A DNA stretch of 6,990 nt from Methylotenera sp. Lineage in GTDB: Bacteria; Pseudomonadota; Gammaproteobacteria; Burkholderiales; Methylophilaceae. Location of the stretch: contig SXVG01000128.1 of assembly GCA_005791685.1 (NCBI GenBank), positions 1 through 6,990 of the forward strand. The letters run 5' to 3'. Each line of letters begins with the position of its first letter. Position 1 is the first letter of the stretch. Below, one piece after another: positions 1-5,454 of this stretch. The position numbers and the translations under genes were made by a program. The notes beneath the pieces were generated by a model that saw only the letters and a program-made list of their open reading frames with translations, ran no database searches and was not told the DNA's origin.

Positions 1-573
1 CCACGTCTGGACAACAATGCAAAGTTCATTGGGCATGCCATGGCCGGGGACAGCGCATTGGAAAAAATGGCCGGTGGCGCCGGCAGTACCGTGGGCACGG
101 GCGGCATGTTGACTAAAATATTAGCGGCCAAACGCGCTGCGCGCAGTGGCGCGCACACCATCATCGCCTCCGGTCGCGAGCTTGACGTGCTGGTGCGCTT
201 GGCAGCAGGGGAAGCGATAGGCACGCATTTGCAAACCAGTGAGATGAAAACGACCGCGCGTAAACAATGGCTGGCCGATCATTTGCAGTTGGCCGGCAAA
301 TTAAGCTTGGACGCAGGGGCGGTTAAGGTGCTGCGTTTGCAAGGTAAAAGCTTGTTGGCCATAGGCGTAACCGCGGTAGAAGGGCATTTTGAACGGGGTG
401 AAGTGGTGGCTTGTTGCGATGCCGATGGCCAAGAAATAGCCCGTGGTTTGGTTAATTATTCGTCAGCAGAGGCCTTGCGCATCATGGGCAAACCAAGTGC
501 GGACATAGAGAAAATATTGGGTTATGTGGAAGCTTCCGAGCTGATACATAGGGATAATTTGGTGTTAATGTAG
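1..573 (+). CDS. proB: Glutamate 5-kinase, C-terminal part (5' end outside window)
   Basis: ProB phosphorylates L-glutamate with ATP to gamma-glutamyl phosphate, the first and feedback-controlled step of proline synthesis in the cytoplasm. The frame is open from base 1, so the gene starts upstream; 190 codons of a protein usually about 370 residues are present. The visible part opens with [13 protein letters not shown], matching the end of the amino-acid kinase domain. The conserved GTGGMLTK motif of the kinase fold lies at about fragment residues 32-39, and the TIIASGRE segment follows. From about fragment residue 104 to the end there is a PUA domain (DAGAVKVL, then [19 protein letters not shown] and ILGY), as in the long E. 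coli type of the enzyme. The ATG at 40 is internal, not the start. The stop is TAG. purE follows 49 bases later on the same strand. No proA is visible here. Identification is by remembered similarity to E. coli ProB. Confidence 0.95.
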   Translation, partial: PRLDNNAKFIGHAMAGDSALEKMAGGAGSTVGTGGMLTKILAAKRAARSGAHTIIASGRELDVLVRLAAGEAIGTHLQTSEMKTTARKQWLADHLQLAGKLSLDAGAVKVLRLQGKSLLAIGVTAVEGHFERGEVVACCDADGQEIARGLVNYSSAEALRIMGKPSADIEKILGYVEASELIHRDNLVLM

Positions 574-585
574 TGCTGTGGTCGG

Positions 586-601
586 CCGCCGGTGTCGGCG
601 G
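586..601 (+). promoter_or_regulatory. GC-rich hairpin just upstream of the purE ribosome binding site
   Basis: CCGCCG (586-591) and CGGCGG (596-601) form a six-pair all-G:C stem with a GTGT loop; GG at 584-585 could add pairs with CC at 605-606 across a bulge. It is followed by A's rather than T's, so it is not an intrinsic terminator for the plus strand. It ends nine bases before the purE Shine-Dalgarno sequence, so it could affect translation start or mark an mRNA processing site. The structure is visible; a function is inference. Confidence 0.4.
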
Positions 602-610
602 GGGCCCAAA

Positions 611-616
611 AAAGGA
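611..616 (+). promoter_or_regulatory. Ribosome binding site of purE
   Basis: AAAGGA ends six bases before the ATG at 623. This good Shine-Dalgarno match decides the purE start: the frame is open further upstream to a GTG at 578, but that extension would encode an Arg/Gly-rich stretch ([14 protein letters not shown]) through the hairpin and has no counterpart in PurE. Confidence 0.8.
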
Positions 617-622
617 ATAGCA

Positions 623-1123
623 ATGAAAAAACAAGCCTTAGTGGCCATTATTATGGGATCGGATAGCGATTGGCCTATTATGAAAGTGGCCGCGCAAATG
701 TTGGCTGACTTTGATATTGCCTACACCGCACAAGTAGTTTCTGCCCACCGTACGCCGGATTTAATGTTTAGTTTTGCTGAAACGGCGGCGCAAAAAGGCT
801 ACCAAGTGATCATTGCCGGTGCCGGTGGTGCGGCGCATTTGCCTGGCATGGTGGCGGCAAAAACCACCTTGCCGGTGTTGGGTGTGCCGGTGCCATCTAA
901 GCATTTGCAAGGGCAGGATTCCTTGCTGTCTATCGTGCAAATGCCTAAAGGCATTCCGGTGGCCACCTTTGCCATAGGCGAAGCTGGCGCTGCCAATGCT
1001 GGTTTATTTGCCGCCTCTATTTTAGCTAATCAAGACGCGGCCCTGGCGCAAAAATTAGCCGAGTTTCGCGCTAAACAAAGCGACAAAGTGCAGCTCATGG
1101 TGTTAAATGATCAACCGCAATAG
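623..1123 (+). CDS. purE: N5-carboxyaminoimidazole ribonucleotide mutase (PurE, class I)
   Basis: PurE moves the carboxyl group of N5-CAIR to carbon 4 of the imidazole, giving CAIR in de novo purine synthesis. The 166-residue product has the usual length of a class I PurE, a small cytoplasmic protein known to form octamers. Visible signature segments are MGSDSDWP at residues 11-18 (phosphate-binding Ser/Asp), SAHRTP at 40-45 with the catalytic His42, [11 protein letters not shown] at 66-76, and then [22 protein letters not shown] and [10 protein letters not shown] near the C-terminus. All active-site segments are intact. The class I sequence and the adjacent purK agree: this is the two-enzyme ATP-dependent route, not the single-step AIR carboxylase (class II PurE). 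The start is set by the Shine-Dalgarno at 611-616. purK follows after 37 bases. Transcription could come from upstream of proB or from a local promoter that I could not identify. Confidence 0.97.
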   Translation: MKKQALVAIIMGSDSDWPIMKVAAQMLADFDIAYTAQVVSAHRTPDLMFSFAETAAQKGYQVIIAGAGGAAHLPGMVAAKTTLPVLGVPVPSKHLQGQDSLLSIVQMPKGIPVATFAIGEAGAANAGLFAASILANQDAALAQKLAEFRAKQSDKVQLMVLNDQPQ

Positions 1124-1128
1124 CCAGT

Positions 1129-1147
1129 ACACTTTTTAGACACTTTT
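1129..1147 (+). repeat. Short direct repeat in the purE-purK gap
   Basis: ACACTTTT occurs at 1129-1136 and again at 1140-1147, offset by 11 bases, about one helical turn. The gap is AT-rich and otherwise empty, with no clear Shine-Dalgarno for purK. The repeat might be a protein-binding site or chance; no known operator is recognised. Confidence 0.25.
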
Positions 1148-1160
1148 ATTGTTTTAGTAT

Positions 1161-2327
1161 ATGAATGCACAGACCTTAGCGCCAGACCATGTAATTTTGC
1201 CGCCCGCCATGTTGGGCATGTTAGGTGGCGGTCAATTGGGACGATTCTTCGTCATTGCCGCCCATGAAATGGGCTACAAAGTGACCGTGCTTGATCCGGA
1301 CAGCAATAGCCCAGCCGGTAAAATCGCCGATGTGCATATTTGTGCGGCTTTTGATGACGCGTCCGCTTTATTGAAGATGGCCAACAGTTGCGCGGCCATC
1401 ACCACTGAATTTGAAAATGTGCCCGCGGACTCCTTGTCTTTGTTGGCAGAAATCAAGCCGGTTAGGCCCAGCGCTTACAGCGTCGCCATTGCCCAGCATA
1501 GGGTCAGTGAGAAAAATTTTCTTAAGCATGCCGGTTTACCGGTTGCCCCTTTCGCAGTCATCAATGAAGTGGCCGATTTGCCTGACGACAGCAGTGAGAT
1601 TTACCCGGCCATATTAAAGGTGGCGCGTTTTGGATACGACGGTAAAGGCCAGGCCAGGGTCAGCAACCAACAAGAAGCGCTGGCGGCCTTTACGGCTTTT
1701 GAGCATGAAGAATGCGTTTTAGAAAAAATGCTGAAATTGGATTACGAAGTTTCTGTGGTGTTAGCGCGCGATGCACAGGGCAATGTAGCGACTTTCCCTA
1801 CCGCAGAGAACAGCCATTTAAATGGCATCTTGGATGTGTCCATTGCGCCCGCGCGTGGTCGCGATGCCATCAGCCATCAAGCGCAAAAATTAGCCATCAT
1901 GGTGGCGGAAAAACTGGCCTACACCGGGGTGTTGGGGGTGGAGTTTTTTGTTTGCGACGGGACATTGTTGGTCAATGAAATGGCGCCACGCCCACATAAT
2001 TCTGGGCATTACACCTTGGATGCTTGTGTGACCAATCAGTTTGAACAGCAGGTGCGGGTATTGACCGGCTTGCCATTAGGCAGTGCTAAGCAGCACAGTT
2101 CGGCGGTGATGGTGAATTTGCTCGGGGATATTTGGCCGGCTCAGGACGTGGCCCCAGACTGGCAACTGGCTTTGGCTAACCCGCAACTTAAAATGCATTT
2201 GTACGGCAAGCAAGCCGCGCGGCCTGGTCGTAAAATGGGGCATTACACCGTGCTCGGTGCCAGCCGTGATGAAGCCATTAAGCAGGCCATGCAAGTGCGC
2301 GCCGATTTAAACATAGGCGGTGAATAG
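1161..2327 (+). CDS. purK: N5-carboxyaminoimidazole ribonucleotide synthase (PurK)
   Basis: PurK is a cytoplasmic ATP-grasp enzyme that joins bicarbonate to AIR using ATP, giving N5-CAIR, the substrate of PurE. At 388 residues it is somewhat longer than the E. coli enzyme (about 355). Visible segments are LGGGQLGRFF at 21-30 (N-terminal nucleotide-binding fold), TEFENVP at 82-88, ILKVARFGYDGKGQ at 151-164 (ATP-grasp glycine-rich loop), LEKM at 187-190, metal-ligand glutamates Glu261 (GVEFF) and Glu273 in NEMAPRPHNSGH at 272-283, and HLYGK at 346-350 followed by RPGRKMGH at 354-361. The start is the first possible one: an in-frame TAG lies two codons upstream (1155-1157). No good Shine-Dalgarno precedes it. 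A second ATG at 1209 (Met17) would begin right at the fold, but the ILPPA leader looks conserved in related PurK proteins, so 1161 is preferred. It sits directly after purE and ends at a strong terminator. Confidence 0.96.
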   Translation: MNAQTLAPDHVILPPAMLGMLGGGQLGRFFVIAAHEMGYKVTVLDPDSNSPAGKIADVHICAAFDDASALLKMANSCAAITTEFENVPADSLSLLAEIKPVRPSAYSVAIAQHRVSEKNFLKHAGLPVAPFAVINEVADLPDDSSEIYPAILKVARFGYDGKGQARVSNQQEALAAFTAFEHEECVLEKMLKLDYEVSVVLARDAQGNVATFPTAENSHLNGILDVSIAPARGRDAISHQAQKLAIMVAEKLAYTGVLGVEFFVCDGTLLVNEMAPRPHNSGHYTLDACVTNQFEQQVRVLTGLPLGSAKQHSSAVMVNLLGDIWPAQDVAPDWQLALANPQLKMHLYGKQAARPGRKMGHYTVLGASRDEAIKQAMQVRADLNIGGE

Positions 2328-2343
2328 GCTTTGCATTTTTGCC

Positions 2344-2387
2344 GCCCATAAAAAAAGCCGAACAAATGTTCGGCTTTGTTTATGGGC
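2344..2387. terminator. Bidirectional intrinsic terminator between purK and rpsT
   Basis: A core stem GCCGAAC (2357-2363) / GTTCGGC (2368-2374) closes an AAAT loop. It is preceded by seven A's (2350-2356) and followed by TTTGTTT (2375-2381), so each strand gives a hairpin followed by a U-rich run. The symmetry continues outward: GCCCATA (2344-2350) pairs with TATGGGC (2381-2387), so the whole element is a 20-base inverted repeat with one mismatch (A2353 against G2378). It starts 17 bases after the purK stop and ends 7 bases before the end of rpsT, exactly where convergent genes need a shared terminator. Confidence 0.93.
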
Positions 2388-2394
2388 CTTGAAA

Positions 2395-2805
2395 TTACTC
2401 GGCTTTGGCTTTAGCTGCTTTTGCTTTAGGCGCTGCTGCGGCTTTAGGGGCTGCTTTGGCTTTAGGCGCGGCTTTAACGGCGGCCTTAGCTTTAGGCTCG
2501 GCTACCGCTTTAGCTACTTTTTTAGCCACTGGCGCGGCTGTACCAGCCATGGCCTTGATGGCTGCATTTAAGCGACTTTTATGACGTGACGCTTTGTTTT
2601 TATGGATGATGTTTTTGTCCGCAATGCGGTCGATCACGCTAACGTTCTCGCTATAAGCTGCAACAGCGGCAGGTTTATCGCCAGCTTCTACAGCTTTAAT
2701 GATTTTTTTAATCGCGGTACGCAAAGTAGAGCGCAAACTTGCATTGTGAGCGCGTTGCTTAACTGCTTGACGAGCACGTTTTCTTGCTTGTGCGGTATTT
2801 GCCAT
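2395..2805 (-). CDS. rpsT: 30S ribosomal protein S20 with an Ala/Lys/Pro-rich C-terminal extension
   Basis: S20 is a primary 16S rRNA-binding protein of the small ribosomal subunit. Residues 1-87 match the whole usual S20 protein: [13 protein letters not shown] start, [27 protein letters not shown] in the middle, and the conserved [15 protein letters not shown] near residues 66-80. S20 normally ends near residue 87. Here a further 49 residues (88-136) follow, counted as 23 Ala, 13 Lys, 5 Pro, 4 Val, 2 Glu, 1 Gly and 1 Thr. They contain PKA-based six-residue units and resemble histone H1-type tails. The tail is in frame, with no stop or frameshift at the usual end, and is followed directly by the terminator, so it appears genuine. 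The ATG start has AGGA 12 bases upstream (plus-strand 2818-2821) and a good promoter. The gene is transcribed alone, convergent with purK and divergent from murJ. The function of the tail is unknown. Confidence 0.96.
   Translation of the reverse strand: MANTAQARKRARQAVKQRAHNASLRSTLRTAIKKIIKAVEAGDKPAAVAAYSENVSVIDRIADKNIIHKNKASRHKSRLNAAIKAMAGTAAPVAKKVAKAVAEPKAKAAVKAAPKAKAAPKAAAAPKAKAAKAKAE
2423..2497 (-). repeat. Short tandem-like repeats encoding the S20 tail
   Basis: On the plus strand GCTTTAGG occurs at 2423, 2441, 2459 and 2489. The first three are exactly 18 bases apart and the fourth 30 bases on, so all are in the same reading phase. On the coding strand each copy reads Pro-Lys-Ala, giving prolines at residues 126, 120, 114 and 104. 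The 18-base spacing equals a six-residue unit of the form PKAKAA. Such repeats can gain or lose units by slippage without a frameshift, so the tail length may vary between strains. Confidence 0.75.
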
Positions 2806-2817
2806 CTGAGTGTTTTT

Positions 2818-2821
2818 TCCT
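2818..2821 (-). promoter_or_regulatory. Ribosome binding site of rpsT
   Basis: AGGA on the minus strand, followed by an A run, ends 12 bases before the rpsT ATG. The spacing is slightly longer than ideal, but no better match is nearby, and the start is independently fixed by the conserved N-terminus MANTAQ. Confidence 0.55.
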
Positions 2822-2860
2822 AAAAGTCGCCTAAAAGCGATTCAAAATACGAAGCCCGTC

Positions 2861-2889
2861 ATAATAGCCATTTTATAAAAGCATTGCAA
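2861..2889 (-). promoter_or_regulatory. Sigma-70 type promoter of rpsT
   Basis: Read on the minus strand, the -35 box is TTGCAA (2889-2884) and the -10 box TATTAT (2866-2861), separated by exactly 17 bases. The sequence upstream of the -35 box is AT-rich, like an UP element. Immediately downstream of the -10 box lies GACGGGC (2860-2854), a GC-rich discriminator of the kind seen at growth-rate-controlled stable-RNA and ribosomal-protein promoters, which suggests ppGpp/DksA-type control. The start of transcription would be near 2853-2855, leaving a leader of about 50 bases. The boxes are visible; regulation is inference. Confidence 0.7.
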
Positions 2890-2940
2890 GTTAAAATACG
2901 CTAAATATCCTAGGCATTTACTACGGGATAGTGGCTGGCA

Positions 2941-2949
2941 TGTTAAAAT
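2941..2949 (+). promoter_or_regulatory. Possible extended -10 promoter of the murJ-ribF-ileS operon
   Basis: TGTTAAAAT fits the extended -10 pattern TGnTATAAT with one mismatch in the hexamer. No convincing -35 box lies at the right distance, which extended -10 promoters can tolerate. Transcription would start near 2956, about 45 bases before murJ. The remaining sequence of the 195-base divergent gap (2806-3000) holds the rpsT promoter and nothing else I recognise. Confidence 0.35.
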
Positions 2950-3000
2950 CACGCCATATGTGTTTAGCCGTCTATTTAATGACCATTTTAAGCGTCGCCA

Positions 3001-4557
3001 ATGAACCTACTTAATGCCCTTGCCAAAGTTGGCAGCATGACTTTTATCTCGCGCATCTTAGGTTTTGTTCGGGACACGCTGATTGCGCGGGTATTCGGTG
3101 CCGGCATGGTCAGCGACGCCTTCATTGTGGCGTTTAAAATCCCCAATTTATTGCGCCGAATTTCTGCGGAAGGCGCCTTTAGCCAAGCTTTCGTGCCCAT
3201 ACTGGCCGAATACAAAAGCCAACGCAGTTTGGCTGAAACCCACGGCTTGATCAATCGGGTCGCCACTTGGATGGGGTTAATTTTAGTCGGCGTTACTGTA
3301 TTGGGCATGTTGGCCGCGCCCTTTATCGTGACCTTGATTGCGCCAGGCTTTGGCGCTGACCAAGCCAAAATGCAATTGACCGTGGAATTGCTGCGCATCA
3401 CCTTCCCTTATATTTTCTTTATCTCTTTGGTGTCCATGGCCGGGGGCGTGCTCAACACCTACAACAAGTTTGGCATACCGGCTTTTACCCCGGTGTGGCT
3501 CAACGTTTCCATGATAGGCGCGGTGTTGTTTTTTGCCGATTATTTTGCAGAGCCGATTAAAGCCTTGGCTTGGGCGGTATTCTTCGGTGGATTTTTACAA
3601 TTAATGTTTCAAATTCCTTTCCTCAAGCAAATCGGATTGTTGCCTAGGTTTGAGCTTAAACGCCCCGATGGCAGTACGGATGAAGGGGTGAAACGCATAT
3701 TGCGGCTGATGGGGCCGGCGGTGTTAGGAGTGTCTGTGGCGCAAATTTCATTGATCATTAACACCATTTTCGCTTCTTTCTTGGTCACCGGCAGCGTCAG
3801 CTGGCTGTATTACGCCGACAGGTTGATGGAATTTCCGTCCGGCGTGTTGGGCGTGGCTTTAGGCACCATCTTGTTGCCCAGTCTAGCCAAAGCTTATGCC
3901 AGCCAAGACCACCATGAATACTCGCAATTATTGGATTGGGGTTTGCGCCTGACGTTTATCTTAGCCGCGCCTGCGGCAGTGGCGTTAGCGGTATTGTCCG
4001 CGCCCTTGGTGGTGGCCTTATTCCATTACGGGAAATTTACTGCGCTGGATGTGTTGATGACCCAGCAAGCTTTAATTGCTTACAGCGTCGGTTTGCTGGG
4101 ACTTATTTTAGTCAAAATTTTAGCGCCTGGCTTTTATGCACGGCAAAACATCAAAACGCCGGTCAAGATAGGCGTGTTTACCTTAGTCATGACCCAGTTG
4201 ATGAACTTGTTGTTTGTCTTTGTCTTGGATTTGAATCACGCGGGTTTGGCGCTGGCCATAGGCTTAGGGGCTTGTTTGAACGCCGCCTTGCTTTATTACC
4301 ATTTACGTAAAGCCGGCGTCTACCGCTTGCAGTCGGGCTGGTGGGTGTTTTTGTTTAAGTTAAGCTTGGCCTTGCTGGCGATGGCGCTGGTGCTTTATTA
4401 CGCTAAAGGCGACACGCAAATTTGGTTGCAATTTAGCATCATGCAACGTTTACTGGCTATTAGTGGCTTGGTGGCTTTGGGCTCCGCAACCTATTTTGCT
4501 AGCTTATTCTTATTGGGCTTTAGGCCACGTGATTACATACGACGGGTCGTGCATTAG
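3001..4557 (+). CDS. murJ: Lipid II flippase MurJ (MviN)
   Basis: MurJ is an inner-membrane MOP-superfamily protein that moves lipid II from the cytoplasmic to the periplasmic face for peptidoglycan synthesis. The 518-residue product is close in length to the E. coli protein (511) and aligns along its whole length by eye. Residues known to matter in E. coli MurJ are present: Arg18, Arg24 and Asp39 in the first helix region ([15 protein letters not shown]), Arg52-Arg53 in [15 protein letters not shown], and the arginine of [10 protein letters not shown] at 270-279. Further conserved stretches are [24 protein letters not shown] near 238-261, [15 protein letters not shown] near 281-295, and [18 protein letters not shown] near 373-390. 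Long hydrophobic segments throughout fit the 14 transmembrane helices of the family. The ATG is the first possible start because an in-frame TAA lies at 2989-2991; the Shine-Dalgarno is weak. Its stop overlaps the ribF start by one base. Confidence 0.97.
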   Translation: MNLLNALAKVGSMTFISRILGFVRDTLIARVFGAGMVSDAFIVAFKIPNLLRRISAEGAFSQAFVPILAEYKSQRSLAETHGLINRVATWMGLILVGVTVLGMLAAPFIVTLIAPGFGADQAKMQLTVELLRITFPYIFFISLVSMAGGVLNTYNKFGIPAFTPVWLNVSMIGAVLFFADYFAEPIKALAWAVFFGGFLQLMFQIPFLKQIGLLPRFELKRPDGSTDEGVKRILRLMGPAVLGVSVAQISLIINTIFASFLVTGSVSWLYYADRLMEFPSGVLGVALGTILLPSLAKAYASQDHHEYSQLLDWGLRLTFILAAPAAVALAVLSAPLVVALFHYGKFTALDVLMTQQALIAYSVGLLGLILVKILAPGFYARQNIKTPVKIGVFTLVMTQLMNLLFVFVLDLNHAGLALAIGLGACLNAALLYYHLRKAGVYRLQSGWWVFLFKLSLALLAMALVLYYAKGDTQIWLQFSIMQRLLAISGLVALGSATYFASLFLLGFRPRDYIRRVVH

Positions 4558-5453
4558 TGCAAGTTTTTCGGCATTTCCCTAAGCAAAAGCAAGCCCCGTG
4601 CGCCTTAGCCATAGGCAATTTTGATGGCATGCACTTGGGCCATCAGGCTTTATTAGAAAAAATGACGGCCACTGCTCAGGCCTTGCATTTAACTTCCGCT
4701 GTCATGACTTTTGAGCCGCACCCGCGTGAATTTTTCAGCGCGCAAAGTGCGCCAGCCAGACTGAGTTCTTTGCGTGAAAAGCTAGAACATTTTGCCGAGG
4801 CCGGGGTTGAGCGATGCTATGTGTGTCGATTCAATCAGGCTTTTGCTAAAATGAGCGCCGCGCAATTTATACAAACGGTATTGCGTGACTCGCTCAATGC
4901 CCAGGCGATATTGGTTGGGGATGATTTTAGATTTGGCGCGCAACGTGCGGGCTCGGTGGCTGATTTTATCGAGGCTAAATTTAATTTGCTCAGTTTGCCG
5001 CAAGTTAAATTAAACGGTCAGCGCGTGTCCAGCACGCGGGTGCGACAGGCCTTGGCCAGCGGCAATTTGATCGAAGCCAGCCTGTTATTGGGTCGGCCTT
5101 ACAGCATCAGCGGTAAAGTGGTGCACGGCGCCAAGCGTGGCCGGCAGTTGGGTTTTCCTACCGCCAATGTGCACATGTGGCACGAGCGGCCTGCCTTAAG
5201 CGGGGTCTATGCGGTAGAATTGGATGGCTTACCGGCCGTGGCCAATTTGGGTGTGCGGCCGACCATAGCTGGCATAGCCAAACTGTTGTTAGAAGTACAC
5301 GTGCTTAATTTTAATGGCGATTTATACGGAAAACACGTGCACGTGGCATTTTTACATAAAATTCGTGATGAAATGAAGTTTGAGAGTTTGCCTGCTTTGC
5401 AGGCGCAGATAGCAAAAGACGTCGCTGTGGCGAAAGATTTATTTGAGATTTAA
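4557..5453 (+). CDS. ribF: Bifunctional riboflavin kinase / FAD synthetase (RibF)
   Basis: RibF phosphorylates riboflavin to FMN and adenylylates FMN to FAD in the cytoplasm. The 298-residue product is close to family length (about 310). The N-terminal FAD synthetase (nucleotidyltransferase) domain shows [10 protein letters not shown] at 20-29, containing the HxGH ATP-binding motif, then FEPHP at 52-56, VGDDFRFG at 120-127 and SSTRVRQAL at 158-166. The C-terminal riboflavin kinase domain shows [10 protein letters not shown] at 195-204 (nucleotide and Mg binding Thr/Asn), NLGVRPT at 230-236, LEVHVL at 245-250 with the catalytic-type glutamate, and DLYG at 255-258. Both activities should therefore be intact. 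The start is GTG at 4557, whose G is the last base of the murJ TAG stop. The Shine-Dalgarno is poor, so translation probably depends on ribosomes finishing murJ. ileS starts one base after its TAA stop. No FMN riboswitch is present. Confidence 0.96.
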   Translation: MQVFRHFPKQKQAPCALAIGNFDGMHLGHQALLEKMTATAQALHLTSAVMTFEPHPREFFSAQSAPARLSSLREKLEHFAEAGVERCYVCRFNQAFAKMSAAQFIQTVLRDSLNAQAILVGDDFRFGAQRAGSVADFIEAKFNLLSLPQVKLNGQRVSSTRVRQALASGNLIEASLLLGRPYSISGKVVHGAKRGRQLGFPTANVHMWHERPALSGVYAVELDGLPAVANLGVRPTIAGIAKLLLEVHVLNFNGDLYGKHVHVAFLHKIRDEMKFESLPALQAQIAKDVAVAKDLFEI

Positions 5454-5454
5454 C

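Noticed and set aside
40..42. ATG at 40 as the start of a short 177-residue protein
   Set aside because: The same frame upstream encodes conserved ProB residues from base 1, so this methionine is internal to a gene cut by the window edge.
578..622. A GTG at 578 extending purE by 15 codons
   Set aside because: The extension is Arg/Gly-rich, runs through the GC hairpin, matches nothing in PurE, and the ATG at 623 has a good Shine-Dalgarno six bases upstream.
2320..2571. Plus-strand open frame of 83 codons opposite rpsT, with repeated Gly-Phe-Arg text
   Set aside because: It is the mirror of the low-complexity Ala/Lys tail of S20; its repetitive text follows from the codons on the other strand, and it runs through the terminator.
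2806..3000. A small RNA or tRNA gene in the divergent gap
   Set aside because: No cloverleaf, terminator or conserved RNA motif is visible; promoter elements explain the AT-rich sequence.
2988..3401. Minus-strand open frame of 137 codons over the start of murJ
   Set aside because: It lies antisense to highly conserved MurJ sequence, has no recognisable protein features and no Shine-Dalgarno support.
3936..4310. Plus-strand 124-codon frame inside murJ
   Set aside because: It is a frame-shifted reading of conserved MurJ sequence with no independent support.
4539..4550. ACGA/TCGT mini-hairpin before ribF as a regulatory element or riboswitch
   Set aside because: Four base pairs inside the coding end of murJ are too little to claim a separate element, and nothing resembles an FMN riboswitch.
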